A stretch of DNA of 64,000 nucleotides from Streptomyces tibetensis (GTDB lineage Bacteria; Actinomycetota; Actinomycetes; Streptomycetales; Streptomycetaceae): contig NZ_SZVW01000015.1 in assembly GCF_007655005.1 (NCBI RefSeq), forward strand, positions 62,001 to 126,000. Reading direction: 5' to 3'. Position numbers and translations under genes: made by a program. Shown here piece after piece: positions 29,788 through 38,265 of the stretch. Under the pieces are notes generated by a model. That model was not told where the DNA came from, ran no database searches, and saw nothing but the letters and a program-made list of their open reading frames with translations. Numbering within the stretch: position 1 is the stretch's first letter; each line of letters begins with the position of its first letter.

Positions 29788-31464
29788 CTAGTCCTCGTAC
29801 CGGGGCGTCCACTGCGCCCGGGCGACGGCCTTGCGCAACTCCTCCTCCGTCGCCTGCGGGGCCACCCCGTCCTCGACGGCGGCGAGGGCCGCGGCCAGGG
29901 CGATCTCACGAGCGGACTCCCGCATCCCGGTCAGCGGCGGCAGCAGCGGCACGGGGAGGTCCTCGCCGTCCGCCGCCCGCACCGCGCACCGTGCGACGGC
30001 CCGGGCGGCGGCCACGAGCATGCGGTCCGTGACCCGGGTGACCCCGCTCGCGGTCACCGCGAGGCCCATGGCCGGGAAGACGTACACGTTGTTCGACTGC
30101 GCCACGGGCACCTCGCGCCCGTCGACCGTGAGCGGCGGGAACGGCGAACCGGTGGCGATCAGCGCCCGCCCGTCGGTCCAGCGGGTGAGGTCCGCCGGGT
30201 CGGCCTCGGAGTGCGAAGTGGGGTTGGACAGCGGGAAGACGACGGGCCGTTCGCAGGTCGACGCCATCTGCCGCACGATCTCCTCGGTGAACGCGCCGTG
30301 CGCCGTCGACAGCCCGATGAGCGCCGTCGGCTCCACGCGGCGCACCACCTCCTCCAGGCCGGTGCCGTCCCAGTCGGCCACCTCGTTGTCGTCGCGCGCG
30401 AACTCCCGCTGCTGCGGGGTCAGTTCGGAACGTGAGGACACCAGCAGCCCGTCGACGTCGAGGATCCAGAACCGGGCCGTCGCCTCGTCCTTCGGCAGCC
30501 CCTCGTCGACCATCGCCGTACGGATCATGTCGGCGACGCCGATCGCGGCCGACCCCGCACCCAGGATCACCACGCGCTGCTCGGGCAGCGGGGTGCCGGC
30601 CACGTCCGCCGCGGTGGACAGGGCGCCGAGCGTGACGGCCGCGGTGCCCTGGATGTCGTCGTTGAAGGTGAGCAGCCGGTCGCGGTAGCGGGCGAGGATC
30701 GGGTGGGCGTGGGCGGTGGCGAAGTCCTCCCACTGCAGCAGCGTCCCGGGAAGTTCCGCCTCGACCGCCGAGACGAACGCCTCGATCATCTCGTCGTACT
30801 CGGCGCCGGTCAGCCGCCGGTCGCGACGGCCCAGGTAGCGGGGATTGTCGAGCAGGGCCTCGTTGTCGGTGCCGACGTCCAGCAGGATCGGCAGCGTGCG
30901 GGCCGGGTGGATGCCGCCGATCGCCGTGTAGAGGCTCAGCTTGCCGATGGGGATGCCCATGCCGCCGACCCCCTGGTCGCCCAGGCCCAGGATGCGCTGG
31001 CCGTCGGTGACGACGATGACGTCCACGTCGTGGTCGCGGTGCGGGCGGTTGCGCAGGATGTCCCGGAAGCGGTGCCGGTCCTCCCAGGTCAGGAACAGAC
31101 CGCGGGGCCGCCGGTAGATCTCGCTGAACCTCTGGCAGGCCTCGCCCACCGTCGGCGTGTAGACGACGGGCAGCAGCTCCTGCAGGTACTCCGTGACCAG
31201 ACGGTAGAAGAGCACCTCGTTGGTGTCCTGGAGCTGCCGCAGGTAGATGTGCCGGTTGAGGGGTTTGTCGTAGCCGCGGAACGCCTCGTAGGCGCGGGCG
31301 ACCTGCTCGTCCAGGGTCTCCACGGCGGGTGGCAGCAGTCCGTCGATGCCCAGCTCCACGCGTTCGCGCCGGCTGAAGGCGGTGCCCTTGTTGGCCAGGG
31401 GGTCGGCCAGGGTCGTGACGGCGGGGCCGGTGGTGGGGCGGGGGTGATGTGTCGGCTGGTCCAT
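29788..31464 (-). CDS. NAD-dependent malic enzyme
   Basis: 558 residues from ATG 31464 (MDQPTHHPRPTTGPAVTTLA). Full-length malic enzyme: VVYTPTVGEACQRFSEIYRR, VTDGQRILGLGDQGVGGMGI with the metal-binding region, TFNDDIQGTAAVTLGA and the nucleotide fold VVILGAGSAAIGVADMI. The SNPTSHSEADPADLTRWTDG block is also typical. It converts malate to pyruvate and CO2 with NAD(P) reduction; the length and N-terminal domain fit the large bacterial SfcA-like type. It is divergent from the hydrogenase operon, 251 bp away, with no clear functional link. Confidence 0.93.
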   Translation of the reverse strand: MDQPTHHPRPTTGPAVTTLADPLANKGTAFSRRERVELGIDGLLPPAVETLDEQVARAYEAFRGYDKPLNRHIYLRQLQDTNEVLFYRLVTEYLQELLPVVYTPTVGEACQRFSEIYRRPRGLFLTWEDRHRFRDILRNRPHRDHDVDVIVVTDGQRILGLGDQGVGGMGIPIGKLSLYTAIGGIHPARTLPILLDVGTDNEALLDNPRYLGRRDRRLTGAEYDEMIEAFVSAVEAELPGTLLQWEDFATAHAHPILARYRDRLLTFNDDIQGTAAVTLGALSTAADVAGTPLPEQRVVILGAGSAAIGVADMIRTAMVDEGLPKDEATARFWILDVDGLLVSSRSELTPQQREFARDDNEVADWDGTGLEEVVRRVEPTALIGLSTAHGAFTEEIVRQMASTCERPVVFPLSNPTSHSEADPADLTRWTDGRALIATGSPFPPLTVDGREVPVAQSNNVYVFPAMGLAVTASGVTRVTDRMLVAAARAVARCAVRAADGEDLPVPLLPPLTGMRESAREIALAAALAAVEDGVAPQATEEELRKAVARAQWTPRYED

Positions 31465-31532
31465 GAGGTGACGCCTTCCCGCGACGCGCCGGTGTGTGCG
31501 GGTGACGTGTGCCATCCGGACGACCACCGGCT

Positions 31533-31550
31533 CCGGGGGAACGTCCCCGG
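31533..31550. promoter_or_regulatory. Palindrome in the malic enzyme/hydrogenase divergent region
   Basis: CCGGGG-GAACGT-CCCCGG is a perfect 6-bp inverted repeat with a 6-bp spacer, in the gap that must hold the promoter of the hydrogenase operon. It may be an operator; the regulator is unknown. Confidence 0.35.
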
Positions 31551-31715
31551 CCACCGACGAGTTCCGCCCTGCCGCCCGGCGGCGGCACCGCGACCACCCC
31601 GAACAGCCCAATCGCGCTGCGCCGGAGGAGGCGAACGTGGATGAGCGGTGTGACCGTGGTGGAAGGGATGCGCGTGCAGACAGGGACCGCTTGCACACAG
31701 GGACGAGGAGGCGCG

Positions 31716-33344
31716 ATGGCGGAGGCACTGGCCGAAGGCGGCACGAAGGGCGCTGCCACGACGGTCGGCACACGCCCGTCCCCGGGCGTCTTCGAGCAGC
31801 TCAGCGCCGTCGCCGACGCCGTCCTCTACGAGGGCTACCTTCTGTACCCCTACCGCCGCTCGTCCACCAAGAACCGGGTCCGCTGGCAGTTCGGCGTGCT
31901 GTTCCCCCGGGACTGGGTGGAGGCGGACGGCCCCGTCGTCCCCGGTGTCTCCGGCTCCGCCGACTCCTGGTACCAGCAGACCGAGTGCCTGCTGCGGATC
32001 TGTCAGCCGGACAGCGCCCGCGTACGCGTGCGGGTCCGCTACCTCCAGATGCAGCGCAAGCAGGTGGAGGAGGCGGGCCGCCCCGTCGAGTCGCTGCACA
32101 GCGACGACGGCACGGTGCATCTGACCTTCGACGAAGCCCTGCCGCGCGAGTGCGAGGTGGAGGCCCCGCTCGACGAACTCCTCCAGGGCGCACGCACCGT
32201 CGAGGTGGGCGCCGCGGCGGGTGAGGACGTCGAGCCGCTGCCCGAGGGCTCCGGGCGGGTGGTGCGCAGCCGGGAGGAGATCCGGGCCGAGACCACCCTC
32301 ACCGCCGAGCGGCTCTCCGAAGACCTCTGCCGGATCCGCGTACGCACCGCGAACACCGCGCCCGCACCGCGGCCGGGCATCGCGCGCGACGAGGCACTGC
32401 GCCGGGCCCTCATCGCCACCCACACCCTCGTCGGCGGCGACGGGGTGGAGTTCGTCTCGCTGATCGATCCACCGGCGGACCTGCACGCACTCGTGCGGGC
32501 GTGCCGCAACGAGTTCACCTTCCCCGTACTCGGGGGCGAGGCCGGGGACGCCGGACGCGTTCTGCTGTCCGCGCCGATCATCCTGCCCGACCACCCCCAG
32601 GTCGCCCCCGAAAGCCCGGGTGACCTGCACGACGCCGCGGAGATCGACGAGATCCTCACGTTGCGCACGATGCTGCTGACCGACGAGGAGAAGCGCGAGG
32701 CGCGAGCCACCGACCCGCGGGCGGCGGCGATCCTCGACCGTGTCGACACCATGCCGCAGGAGGTCTTCGAACGGCTGCACGGCGCCGTCCGCTCCCTGAC
32801 ACCGGCCGCCCCCACGGCGCCGGCCGGCCACCTGCTGACGCCCGTCACCTCTACGGCGCCGGCCGACCACCCTCTGACGCCCGTCACTCCGACGGCGTCC
32901 GCCGGTCAGCCCCTGACACCCCTCACCCCCACGGCGTCCGCCGGCCGCCCCGCCTGGTGGCAGGAGGGGGCCGACGACGGTCTGTCCCCGACCACCGACA
33001 CCGTGCTCGTCGACGGCGTCCGGCTCGGCGGCGGCAGCCGGGTACGGCTGCGCCCCCGGGGACGCGGCGCCGACGCCCAGGACATGTTCCTGGCCGGGCG
33101 GACCGCCGAGGTCGCCGCCGTCTTCCACGACGTGGACGGCAGCGTGCACCTCGCCGTCACCCTCGACGACGACCCGGCCGCCGAACTGAACAACTGGTAC
33201 GGCCGCTTCCACTACTTCCGGCCCGACGAGCTCGAACCCCTCGAGCCCGCCGGATCCCCGGACGAGCCGTCGGCACCGGCTCCCGCCGCAGCTCCTGCGC
33301 GGCACACGTCCGACTCCGAGACCCCCGCAGCGGAGGCCGAGTGA
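31716..33344 (+). CDS. Uncharacterised protein leading the group 1h hydrogenase operon
   Basis: 542 residues from ATG 31716, chosen because GAGGAGG ends a few bases upstream. The N-terminal half starts with VADAVLYEGYLLYPYRRSST, KNRVRWQFGVLFP, then a beta-rich region to about residue 330; this opening is, as I recall, shared by proteins in other high-affinity hydrogenase clusters. Residues about 361-412 are four 13-residue Thr/Pro repeats. The C-terminal part (about 413-542) has a separate domain (VRLGGGSRVRLRPRGRGADA, NNWYGRFHYFRPDEL). No catalytic motif, signal peptide or cysteine cluster is seen. The stop is 1 base before hhyS, so tight coupling and a role in assembly or activity is likely. 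Confidence 0.8.
   Translation: MAEALAEGGTKGAATTVGTRPSPGVFEQLSAVADAVLYEGYLLYPYRRSSTKNRVRWQFGVLFPRDWVEADGPVVPGVSGSADSWYQQTECLLRICQPDSARVRVRVRYLQMQRKQVEEAGRPVESLHSDDGTVHLTFDEALPRECEVEAPLDELLQGARTVEVGAAAGEDVEPLPEGSGRVVRSREEIRAETTLTAERLSEDLCRIRVRTANTAPAPRPGIARDEALRRALIATHTLVGGDGVEFVSLIDPPADLHALVRACRNEFTFPVLGGEAGDAGRVLLSAPIILPDHPQVAPESPGDLHDAAEIDEILTLRTMLLTDEEKREARATDPRAAAILDRVDTMPQEVFERLHGAVRSLTPAAPTAPAGHLLTPVTSTAPADHPLTPVTPTASAGQPLTPLTPTASAGRPAWWQEGADDGLSPTTDTVLVDGVRLGGGSRVRLRPRGRGADAQDMFLAGRTAEVAAVFHDVDGSVHLAVTLDDDPAAELNNWYGRFHYFRPDELEPLEPAGSPDEPSAPAPAAAPARHTSDSETPAAEAE
32796..32951 (+). repeat. Four 39-bp coding repeats (13-residue Thr/Pro units)
   Basis: Four head-to-tail units of 39 bp, starting at CTG 32796, 32835, 32874 and 32913, encode LTPxxxTAxAxxx. 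They form a flexible linker between two domains of the uncharacterised hydrogenase-operon protein. Confidence 0.85.
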
Positions 33345-33345
33345 C

Positions 33346-34434
33346 ATGACCATCCACAGCAGCACCGAAGAAGTCAGCAAGGAACCCGAACGGTCCGAGG
33401 TCCGGCAGGGCATCGACGAGATCCACATCCTCTGGATCTCCGAGGGCATGAGCTGTGACGGCGACACCGTCTCGCTCACCGCCGCCGACCAGCCCTCCAT
33501 CGAGGACCTGGTGCTCGGGCTGATCCCTGGCCTGCCGAAGGTGAACCTGATCAACAAGGTGCTCTCGCCCAGCCTGGGCGGCGAGGACTTCCTCGCGCCC
33601 TACCGGGCGGCCGTACGCGGCGAGCTGGGACCGTTCATCCTCGTCATCGAGGGCTCGATCCCCAACCAGAACATCATCGAGGGCGACGGCTACTGGACGT
33701 CCTTCGGCAACGACCCGGAGACCGGCGAGCCGCAGACCCTCAACTGGTGGATCGACCAACTGGCCCCCAAGGCCTGGGCGGTGGTCGCCGCCGGCACCTG
33801 CGCCACCTTCGGCGGCATCCACGCCATGGCCGGCAACCCGACGGGCTGCATGGGCCTCGCCGACTACCTGGGCTGGGACTACACCTCCCAGGCCGGCCTG
33901 CCCGTCGTCAACGTGCCCGGCTGCCCGATCCAGCCCGAGAACTTCATGGAGACCCTGCTCTGGGTCCTCTACCACGCGGCCGGCTCCGCGCCCCCGCCGC
34001 CGCTGGACCACATGCTGCGCCCGCAGTGGCTGTTCGGGAAGACGGTCCACGAGGGCTGCGACCGCGGCTCGTACTACGAGCAGGCCAACTTCGCCGCCGA
34101 CTACAACTCACCCAAGTGCCTCGTGAAGACGGGCTGCTGGGGTCCGGTCGTCAACTGCAACGTGCCCAAGCGCGGCTGGATGGGCGGCATCGGAGGCTGC
34201 CCCAACGTCGGCGGCATCTGCATCGGCTGCACGATGCCCGGCTTCCCCGACGCGTTCATGCCGTTCATGGACGAGCCCCCGGGCAGCACCCTGTCGTCGC
34301 TGGTCATCAAGCCGTACGGGGCCGTCGTCCGCCGGCTGCGCGGCATGACCAACGAGCTGGTCAACCACGAGCCCAGATGGCGCCACAACAAGCGCAAGCT
34401 GACCAGCGGTTACGACCCCCACTGGCGCGCCTGA
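33346..34434 (+). CDS. hhyS: [NiFe]-hydrogenase small subunit, group 1h
   Basis: 362 residues. Carries the electron-transfer clusters of the enzyme. The first cluster motif is MSCDGDTVSL (Cys37 and Asp40 in place of CxxC), followed by GTCATFGG and VPGCPIQPEN; the Asp replacement is the hallmark of actinobacterial group 1h enzymes, where the proximal cluster is held by three Cys and one Asp. The other clusters use CDRGSYYE, CLVKTGCWGPVVNCNV and GGCPNVGGICIGCTMPGFPD. No twin-arginine signal is present, so the enzyme stays inside the cell. It starts one base after the 542-residue protein. Confidence 0.95.
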   Translation: MTIHSSTEEVSKEPERSEVRQGIDEIHILWISEGMSCDGDTVSLTAADQPSIEDLVLGLIPGLPKVNLINKVLSPSLGGEDFLAPYRAAVRGELGPFILVIEGSIPNQNIIEGDGYWTSFGNDPETGEPQTLNWWIDQLAPKAWAVVAAGTCATFGGIHAMAGNPTGCMGLADYLGWDYTSQAGLPVVNVPGCPIQPENFMETLLWVLYHAAGSAPPPPLDHMLRPQWLFGKTVHEGCDRGSYYEQANFAADYNSPKCLVKTGCWGPVVNCNVPKRGWMGGIGGCPNVGGICIGCTMPGFPDAFMPFMDEPPGSTLSSLVIKPYGAVVRRLRGMTNELVNHEPRWRHNKRKLTSGYDPHWRA

Positions 34435-34498
34435 TGAGGCATCCCCGCAGCAAGCCCACCACCCCACACACCACCGACAGCGAGGGGCAGTACCGCAG

Positions 34499-36292
34499 AT
34501 GACCACCACCGAGGCCAGGCCCACGGACCGCAAGCCACCCCAGCTCGTGGACATGTCCTGGGATCCGATCACACGGATCATCGGGAACCTGGGCATCTAC
34601 ACGAAGATCGACTTCGCCAACCGGGAAGTCGTCGAATGCCACAGCACCTCGTCGCTGTTCCGCGGCTACTCGGTGTTCATGAAGGGCAAGGACCCGCGCG
34701 ACGCGGGCTTCATCACGTCCCGGATCTGCGGCATCTGCGGCGACAACCACACCACCTGCTCCGACTACGCCCAGCAGATGGCCTACGGCGTCAAGCCGCC
34801 CCCGCTGGCCGAGCACATCGTCAACCTCGGCGAGGCCGCCGAGTACATGTTCGACCACACGATCTTCCAGGACAACCTGGTCTTCGTGGACTTCTGCGAG
34901 GCGATGGTCAAGGCCACCAACCCCGGTGTCCTGGCCCGCGCCGAACGCACCGAGGCCCCCCGCGGCGAGATCCACGGCTACCGGACGATCGCCGACATCA
35001 TGAAGGCCTTCAACCCCTTCGAGGGCGAGGTCTACAAGGAGGCCCTGAAGGTCAGCCGGGTCACCCGCGAGATGTTCTGCCTGATGGAGGGACGGCACGT
35101 CCACCCCTCCACGCTGTACCCGGGCGGCGTCGGCACGATGCCGCAGCCCACCGTCTTCACCGACTACCTCGCGCGCCTCATGCGGGTCATCGACTTCGTG
35201 AAGAAGGCCGTCGCCATGAACGACGACGTCTTCGACTTCTTCTACGAGGCGCTGCCCGGCTACGAGGAGGTCGGCCGCCGCCGCGTCCTGCTGGGCTGCT
35301 GGGGCGCCTTCCAGAACCCCCAGACCGTCGACTACCGCTACGAGAACATGAACTCCTGGGGCAAGGACATGTACGTCACCCCGGGCATCATCGTCGACGG
35401 CGAGCTGGTCACCAACAACCTCGTCGACATCAACCTCGGCCTGCGCATCATGCTGGGCAGCTCCTACTACGAGGACTGGGTCAACGAGCAGCCGTTCGTC
35501 ACCCACGACCCGCTCGGCAACCCCGTCGACATGCGCCACCCGTGGAACCAGACCACCGTCCCGGTGCCGCAGAAGCGCAACTTCGACGACAAGTACAGCT
35601 GGGTGATGAGCCCCCGCTGGTTCGACCAGCGCACCGGCGACCACCTCGCCCTCGACACCGGCGGCGGCCCCCTGGCGCGCCTGTGGTCGACGGCGCTGAG
35701 CGGCCTGGTCGACACCCCGTACGTCAAGGCCACCGGCCACAGCGTGCGCATCTCCCTGCCCAAGGGCGAGTCGCTGCCGGAGACCACCCTGGAATGGCGC
35801 ATCCCGCAGTGGAGCAACACCATCGAACGCGACCGCGCCCGGCCCTACTTCATCGCCTACGCGGCCGCCATGGCCCTGCAGTTCCTCGAAGAGGCCATGG
35901 GGATGGTGCGCGCGGGCGAGACGAAGGTGTTCGAGAACTACGAGGTGCCCGACGAGGCGATCGGCTGCGGCTTCCACGAGGCGGTGCGCGGCGTCCTCTC
36001 CCACCACCTGGTGATCAAGGACAAGAAGATCGCCAACTACCACCCGTACCCGCCCACCCCGTGGAACGCCAGCCCCCGCGACATGTACGGCACCCCCGGC
36101 CCGTACGAGGACGCCGTCCAGGGCCAGCCCATCTTCGAGGAGAACGGGCCGGACGACTTCAAGGGCGTCGACATCATGCGCACGGTCCGCAGCTTCGACC
36201 CCTGTCTGCCGTGCGGTGTGCACATGTACGTCGGCAAGGGCAAGACGCTGACCACCCTGCACTCGCCGACGTACGGGGCGAACCATGGCTGA
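34499..36292 (+). CDS. hhyL: [NiFe]-hydrogenase large subunit, group 1h
   Basis: 597 residues. Holds the NiFe(CN)2CO active site. The first pair of nickel ligands is in RICGICGDNHTTCSDYA (Cys77, Cys80), the second in DPCLPCGVH (Cys569, Cys572). The 22 residues after His575 form the removable C-terminal extension, cut by the endopeptidase encoded at 43940-44527. Group 1h enzymes oxidise atmospheric hydrogen in stationary cells and spores and work in oxygen. The gene follows hhyS by 64 bp and overlaps the NifU-like gene by 8 bp. Confidence 0.95.
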   Translation: MTTTEARPTDRKPPQLVDMSWDPITRIIGNLGIYTKIDFANREVVECHSTSSLFRGYSVFMKGKDPRDAGFITSRICGICGDNHTTCSDYAQQMAYGVKPPPLAEHIVNLGEAAEYMFDHTIFQDNLVFVDFCEAMVKATNPGVLARAERTEAPRGEIHGYRTIADIMKAFNPFEGEVYKEALKVSRVTREMFCLMEGRHVHPSTLYPGGVGTMPQPTVFTDYLARLMRVIDFVKKAVAMNDDVFDFFYEALPGYEEVGRRRVLLGCWGAFQNPQTVDYRYENMNSWGKDMYVTPGIIVDGELVTNNLVDINLGLRIMLGSSYYEDWVNEQPFVTHDPLGNPVDMRHPWNQTTVPVPQKRNFDDKYSWVMSPRWFDQRTGDHLALDTGGGPLARLWSTALSGLVDTPYVKATGHSVRISLPKGESLPETTLEWRIPQWSNTIERDRARPYFIAYAAAMALQFLEEAMGMVRAGETKVFENYEVPDEAIGCGFHEAVRGVLSHHLVIKDKKIANYHPYPPTPWNASPRDMYGTPGPYEDAVQGQPIFEENGPDDFKGVDIMRTVRSFDPCLPCGVHMYVGKGKTLTTLHSPTYGANHG

Positions 36293-36836
36293 GGCCGCCG
36301 GCGCACGGCTGGCCGACCCGGACGTCGAGGCCCGGCTCGCCCGGCTCGACCAGGCGCTCGAAACTCTCGAGTCCGCCCCCGGGCCCACGACCCGCTCCGC
36401 GACCGAGGCGGTGGCCCTGCTGACCGAGGTCTACGGGGAGGCCCTGGCCCGCGTCCTGGACGCCGCGGACGAGCAACTGGCCGAGCGCCTGGCCGACGAC
36501 GAGCTGCTCGGGCACCTCATGGTGCTCCACGACATCCACCCCGAGCCCGCCGAACGCCGGGCGGCCCGTGCGGTCGAACGGCTGCGGCCCGCCGTACAGG
36601 AGCGGGGCGGCGACGTGGAGTGGGCCGGGGTCGAAGGGCAGGTCGGCCGGGTCCGTCTGACGAAGGGCGGCGGCGGATGCGGGTCCGGCTGCGGCGGCGG
36701 AGGATCGGAGGTCACCGACGCGGTCCGCGCGGCGGTGCTCGCCGCGGCTCCCGAGCTGACGGCGGTGGAACCCCTGACCGAGACGGCCCCCGCCTTCGTC
36801 CCGCTGACCACGCTGACGCACCGGGGCGCACCGTGA
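36285..36836 (+). CDS. NifU-like protein of the hydrogenase operon (C-x3-C)
   Basis: 183 residues, overlapping hhyL by 8 bp. The C-terminal half resembles the NifU C-terminal domain: GGDVEWAGVEGQVGRVRL, a glycine-rich cysteine motif and VRAAVLAAAPELTAVEP. In place of the standard CxxC there is GCGSGCGG (Cys132, Cys136), that is C-x3-C. The N-terminal half is a helical domain of unknown type. It may supply or hold iron-sulphur clusters for the small subunit; the altered motif makes cluster binding uncertain. Confidence 0.75.
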   Translation: MAEAAGARLADPDVEARLARLDQALETLESAPGPTTRSATEAVALLTEVYGEALARVLDAADEQLAERLADDELLGHLMVLHDIHPEPAERRAARAVERLRPAVQERGGDVEWAGVEGQVGRVRLTKGGGGCGSGCGGGGSEVTDAVRAAVLAAAPELTAVEPLTETAPAFVPLTTLTHRGAP

Positions 36837-37429
36837 CCACCGACGGGGCACTGGCCCGCCTCATCCGCTCCTCGGCCGACCGCACGGCGGCGGCCGAGAA
36901 GGAGGTGTGCGACCTGTGCGCCGCGCCGGTCGCCGACGAGCACGCCCACCTGTACGACACCGGACAGGAGGAGGTGCGCTGCGCCTGCGGCCCCTGCTCG
37001 GTGCTGTTCGCCGACGCGGCGGCGGGGGACGGCCACTACCGTCTCGTGCCCCGGCGCCGGGTCCGGCTGCCCGAGGTCGACACGGCCGCGCTGGGCGTAC
37101 CCGTCGGCCTGGTCTTCTTCGTGCCCCGGGCCGACGGCACCGTCACCGCCGAGGGCCCGAGCCCCGCGGGAGCCATGCGCTGGGAGGTGGACGCGGCGGC
37201 CTGGCGGAAAGCGTCCGGCACGTGTCCACCGCTCGCGACCGTGGAACCCGATGTGGAGGCCCTGCTGGTGAACACCGTCCACGGCCTCGACCACCACTGG
37301 ATCGTGCCGATCGACGACTGCTACCGGATGGTCGCCGTCGTACGCCGGGAGTGGCGAGGTCTGTCCGGCGGCGGCCGGGTCTGGCCGGCCGTCCGGCAGT
37401 TCTTCGAGGACCTCACCGAGCGGCCATAG
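36833..37429 (+). CDS. DUF5947-type protein with zinc-ribbon cysteines
   Basis: 198 residues from GTG 36833, overlapping the previous stop (GTGA). Two cysteine groups in the N-terminal third, VCDLCAAPVADEHAHLYD and VRCACGPCSVLFADAA, suggest a metal-binding knuckle. The remaining part has VFFVPRADGTVTAEGPSPAG and WAVRQFFEDL-like sequence (VWPAVRQFFEDL). I associate it with the DUF5947 family found in hydrogenase clusters. Its function is unknown; position points to maturation or electron transfer. Confidence 0.75.
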   Translation: MTTDGALARLIRSSADRTAAAEKEVCDLCAAPVADEHAHLYDTGQEEVRCACGPCSVLFADAAAGDGHYRLVPRRRVRLPEVDTAALGVPVGLVFFVPRADGTVTAEGPSPAGAMRWEVDAAAWRKASGTCPPLATVEPDVEALLVNTVHGLDHHWIVPIDDCYRMVAVVRREWRGLSGGGRVWPAVRQFFEDLTERP

Positions 37430-37470
37430 CCACGCACTCCGCAGGTCGGAGGCGAGGAAGGAGAGCACCC

Positions 37471-37677
37471 ATGGGCAGCATCAGAGTGGGCCGGGCCCAG
37501 GCGAAGCCCGACACGCCCCGGCACGTCGCAGGTATGCACCAGGGCAACAAGGGACCGCGCCAGCAGCAGAAGGGGCACCACGCGGACGGCACCGCCGACG
37601 CGCGCCGCTCCACCGGAATCCACTGGAAGCGGCATGACACCCTCGCCGAGACCATGCCGAACATCTCGCCGGGATGA
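37471..37677 (+). CDS. Small basic protein of the hydrogenase operon
   Basis: 68 residues from ATG 37471, with AAGGAG seven bases upstream. Rich in Lys, His, Gly and Gln (VAGMHQGNKGPRQQQKGHHA), probably disordered, with a conserved-looking C-terminus NISPG. No cysteine and no membrane segment. It lies 42 bp after the DUF5947-type gene in the same direction. It could be an assembly or anchoring peptide; nothing more can be said. Confidence 0.65.
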   Translation: MGSIRVGRAQAKPDTPRHVAGMHQGNKGPRQQQKGHHADGTADARRSTGIHWKRHDTLAETMPNISPG

Positions 37678-37711
37678 ACACCGTGACGCGAACGAGCAGG
37701 GAGTCACCGCG

Positions 37712-37903
37712 ATGAAACGAGTACGCAGAACCGTCATGCGCAGGCGTGGCGGGATGAGCGGGCAGCGGGTGCTGAAGACCGAGGCCGTCCTGGTGGGCGG
37801 CGCGGCCCTGGCCCTGCTGTGCTGGGAGTGGCCCAGCCTGAGGCGCGAGGCGCGGATCTGGCGGATGGCGGGCGGGTTCCGCGCCGGCCACCGCTACCCG
37901 TGA
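37712..37903 (+). CDS. Small single-helix membrane protein of the hydrogenase operon
   Basis: 63 residues from ATG 37712, after GGGAG. A basic N-terminus (MKRVRRTVMRRRGG) leads into one hydrophobic helix (residues about 25-42: TEAVLVGGAALALLCWEWPS), then a short basic tail with RAGHRYP. The arrangement predicts a cytosolic N-terminus and a single membrane pass. It could attach the soluble hydrogenase to the membrane or to a quinone partner, but this is a guess from position. It ends 7 bp before hypA. Confidence 0.65.
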   Translation: MKRVRRTVMRRRGGMSGQRVLKTEAVLVGGAALALLCWEWPSLRREARIWRMAGGFRAGHRYP

Positions 37904-37910
37904 GCGGGCC

Positions 37911-38261
37911 GTGCACGAACTGTCGATCGCGACCGCGATCATCGAGCGGGCCGACGAGCTGGCCCGGGCGGACGGGACGGAGACCGTCTCGAAGGTGACC
38001 GTCCGGGTGGGCGAGCTGGCGGGCGTCGTCCCCGACGCCCTGGACTTCGCCTTCGAGGTGGCCCGCGACGGCACGTCCCTCGCGGGAGCACGGCTCGTCG
38101 TCGAGCAGATCCCCGCGCAGGCCTGGTGCGGCGCGTGCGCCGAGGAGTTCGCGGTGGGCATGCCCCCGTTCTTCTGGTGCCCGCGCTGCGACCAGCCCTC
38201 CAGCGACCTGCGCAGCGGCCGTGAGCTGGAGATCGCCGGGATCGAGCCGGCACCGGCCTAG
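37911..38261 (+). CDS. hypA: Hydrogenase nickel insertion protein HypA
   Basis: 116 residues from GTG 37911. The N-terminal MHE supplies the nickel ligands (His2, Glu3). The zinc site is formed by WCGACAE (Cys73, Cys76) and WCPRCDQ (Cys90, Cys93). HypA works with the GTPase HypB to place nickel in the large subunit. It is the last gene of the forward operon; a 44-nt palindrome follows within five bases of the stop. Confidence 0.95.
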   Translation: MHELSIATAIIERADELARADGTETVSKVTVRVGELAGVVPDALDFAFEVARDGTSLAGARLVVEQIPAQAWCGACAEEFAVGMPPFFWCPRCDQPSSDLRSGRELEIAGIEPAPA

Positions 38262-38265
38262 CGAA

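Noticed and set aside
29788..31464. Malic enzyme considered part of the hydrogenase system
   Set aside because: It is divergent with its own promoter region and is a housekeeping enzyme. Adjacency alone is not enough.
34361..36388. Long minus-strand open frame opposite hhyL
   Set aside because: Antisense to a fully conserved hydrogenase subunit with no motif of its own.
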